A DNA stretch of 64,000 bases, taken from contig JASJFT010000179.1 of NCBI GenBank assembly GCA_030770425.1, forward strand, positions 32,483 to 96,482, written 5' to 3'. The notes beneath the pieces are model-generated. The model was given only the letters and a program-made list of their open reading frames with translations, was not told the DNA's origin and did not search any database. Source of the DNA: Darksidea phi. Taxonomy: Eukaryota > Ascomycota > Dothideomycetes > Pleosporales > Lentitheciaceae. Both the position numbers and the translations under genes were made by a program. How positions within the stretch are numbered: position 1 is the stretch's first letter; each line of letters starts with the position of its first letter. This document shows, in pieces, positions 63,958 to 64,000 of the stretch.

Positions 63958-64000
63958 TGGGGGTGGGGGGCGCCATATTTCGAAGGCAGATGAGTTTAAA

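Noticed and set aside
63707..63993. Frames with poly-Lys/poly-Gly runs
   Set aside because: They translate the homopolymer artefact at the contig end.
1..64000. tRNA, rRNA, CRISPR array or bacterial operon features
   Set aside because: No cloverleaf, rRNA segment or repeat-spacer array was recognised by eye, and all genes are of fungal type. A tRNAscan run would be needed to exclude small RNA genes.

Overview
This window looks like a chromosomal segment of a filamentous ascomycete (Pezizomycotina). Genes are monocistronic on both strands and carry short introns (about 44-114 nt, mostly 45-65) with GTATGT/GTAAGT/GTGAGT-type donors, CTAAC/CTGAC/CTGAT-like branch sites and CAG/TAG acceptors. 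The protein families are fungal: Zn2Cys6 regulator, HET-domain protein, CFEM-like GPI protein, GH76 mannanase, vanillyl-alcohol oxidase and an NRPS-like reductase. A Dothideomycete is a guess. The last ~150 bases (poly-A, poly-G, poly-T) look like a contig-end artefact.

Layout. 1-9 kb: a BTB-like hypothetical gene, MHR1/mL67 divergent from a UVRAG/Vps38 homologue, and the ceramide synthase LAG1. 9.8-20 kb: a broken HET-domain gene, a GFA/CENP-V protein, a CFEM-like GPI-anchored secreted protein, and an NRPS-like adenylation-domain pseudogene in a gene-poor stretch. 20-31 kb: DUF1993, a secreted GH76 glycosidase, a Zn2Cys6 regulator divergent from an MFS transporter, and a SAP-like protein. 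31-36 kb: an FAD monooxygenase, a vanillyl-alcohol oxidase and a seven-TM DUF7702-like protein, all on the minus strand. 37-50 kb: two F-box genes, an opal-interrupted ORF, SNU13 divergent from the V-ATPase proteolipid VMA3, a Gfo/Idh/MocA oxidoreductase and a low-complexity proline/serine-rich protein. 50.4-56.8 kb: three adjacent terpenoid genes, all dead. They are an oxidosqualene-cyclase-like gene, a class I terpene-synthase fragment of fusicoccadiene-synthase type, and a cytochrome P450. 57-63 kb: a RING protein divergent from the mitochondrial DNA polymerase MIP1, and a small mitochondrial-type protein.

The main discovery is the decayed terpenoid cluster. Its reading frames can be followed by family motifs across nonsense codons and frameshifts. 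Most of the nonsense codons are C:G to T:A changes, several in the CpA context favoured by repeat-induced point mutation. The NRPS-like pseudogene (17.9-19.4 kb) shows the same kind of change, and the HET gene (9.8-12.0 kb) has a nonsense codon and a frameshift. The two oxidative genes near 31-35 kb may act together in aromatic catabolism. The regulator/transporter pair at 25.6-29.5 kb looks like a self-contained efflux module.

Exon boundaries were worked out by eye from splice signals, frame continuity and family motifs. Nothing was checked against RNA or a database.
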